Shown here piece by piece: positions 63,519 to 64,000 of a DNA stretch of 64,000 nucleotides. This stretch comes from Pelagerythrobacter sp041912895 (lineage in GTDB: Bacteria; Pseudomonadota; Alphaproteobacteria; Sphingomonadales; Sphingomonadaceae). The position numbers and the translations under genes were made by a program. The stretch spans positions 992,001-1,056,000 of the forward strand of contig NZ_JAYSGI010000001.1 in the NCBI RefSeq assembly GCF_041912895.1, written 5' to 3'. Position 1 is the stretch's first letter. Each line of letters opens with the position of its first letter. The notes under the pieces were generated by a model. It had not been told where the DNA came from, ran no database searches, and saw only the letters and a program-made list of their open reading frames with translations.

Positions 63519-64000
63519 TGCCCCGCACTCCCGTGGTTGTAGCCGTAGCGCCATTCGAGAAGCGACTTCAGCACAAGCGTCAGCAGTGCGAGCACCGCCA
63601 GCAGCGATGCGACCGCGAAGGCGGCGACGAAGTTGTATTCGTTGTAGAGTATCTCGACATGCAGCGGCATCGTGTTGGTCAACCCGCGCAAGTGCCCGGA
63701 GACGACCGAAACCGCGCCGAACTCGCCCATCGCGCGCGCGTTGCACAGCAGCACGCCGTAGAGCAGGCCCCAGCGGATATTGGGCAGCGTCACACGCCAA
63801 AACGTCTGGAAACCGCTCGCGCCGAGCGACAGCGCCGCCTCTTCGTCGTCACGGCCCTGTTCCTGCATCAGCGGGATCAGTTCGCGCGCAACGAACGGAA
63901 ACGTCACGAAGATCGTCGCCAGCACGATGCCGGGCACGGCGAAGATGATCTGAATATCGTTTTCGCGCAGCCACGGGCCGAACCAACCCTGCATGCCGAA
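63515..64000 (-). CDS. cysW: Sulfate ABC transporter permease CysW, 5' end outside window
   Basis: The visible C-terminal 161 codons show the permease EAA loop (EEAALSLGASGFQTFWRVTLP), several transmembrane helices and the CysW-type segment MGEFGAVSVVSGHLRGLTNTMPLHVEILYN, cited here in parts: MGEFGAVSVVSGHL and TMPLHVEILYN. The gene continues beyond the right edge, where cysT and a sulfate-binding protein are expected. Confidence 0.93.
   Translation of the reverse strand, partial: FGMQGWFGPWLRENDIQIIFAVPGIVLATIFVTFPFVARELIPLMQEQGRDDEEAALSLGASGFQTFWRVTLPNIRWGLLYGVLLCNARAMGEFGAVSVVSGHLRGLTNTMPLHVEILYNEYNFVAAFAVASLLAVLALLTLVLKSLLEWRYGYNHGSAGH

Overview
The window is a GC-rich, densely coded bacterial chromosome segment with about 68 genes, two tRNAs and very little intergenic space. 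Gene content points to an alphaproteobacterium of the order Sphingomonadales, probably an Erythrobacteraceae-like genus: a TonB-dependent receptor, a split pntAa/pntAb/pntB transhydrogenase next to an aa3-oxidase subunit IV gene, two entericidin-like lipoproteins, a GGAAC-N16-CGTT promoter of the alphaproteobacterial general stress sigma factor, the UbiK, ApaG, YacG and short RNase E/G genes, and an Aba4-like protein. This assignment rests on gene content only. No prophage, insertion sequence, CRISPR array or rRNA operon was seen.

Layout. 1-12 kb: a BioF2-type acetyltransferase (cut by the left edge) with a JmjC/cupin-like oxygenase, tesB, a CHASE2-EAL signalling protein, uvrC, an entericidin, an HI0933-type flavoprotein and a large TonB-dependent receptor carrying an unusual duplicated cysteine module. 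12-19 kb: infA, maf, a short RNase E/G homologue, yacG, tRNA-Phe and the purine genes purC and purSQ, with an M16 zinc peptidase between them. 19-25 kb: a GGDEF-EAL protein, glmS with a vapBC-type toxin-antitoxin pair directly upstream, and a PAP2_3 membrane protein. 25-34 kb: an orphan cpaF, the second entericidin, an Aba4/methyltransferase pair, dgt, a racemase homologue, and the diheme cytochrome/beta-helix pair of unknown function. 34-40 kb: the transhydrogenase genes interrupted by a fasciclin lipoprotein, then an NtrC-like regulator and an SDR. 40-47 kb: LysR, ppk-ppx, DUF2267, a DUF2975-XRE pair, apaG and metZ. 47-54 kb: a tiny zinc-ribbon-like gene, a GT-C glycosyltransferase facing a GT2-GtrA fusion, leuB, recO, ubiK, tspO and tlyA. 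54-64 kb: a lipoprotein, a leader peptide gene with an extreme Shine-Dalgarno sequence upstream of ilvE, nadE, topoisomerase IB, a YghU-type enzyme, tRNA-Gln, and a sulfate-uptake operon (cysW, cysA, yezD, an outer-membrane porin, usp) that runs off the right edge.

Themes. Several operons are tightly packed with 1-8 base overlaps and often start with TTG or GTG. Polyphosphate metabolism (ppk, ppx), cyclic-di-GMP turnover (two multidomain proteins), purine synthesis and sulfate assimilation are the main coherent pathways. The best candidate for something undescribed is the riboregulator-like element at 54.8-55.0 kb: a perfect 15-nt match to the reverse complement of the 16S rRNA 3' end, an 18-codon reading frame, two mutually exclusive hairpins and a terminator-like hairpin, all ahead of ilvE. 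The duplicated cysteine module inside the TonB-dependent receptor is second.
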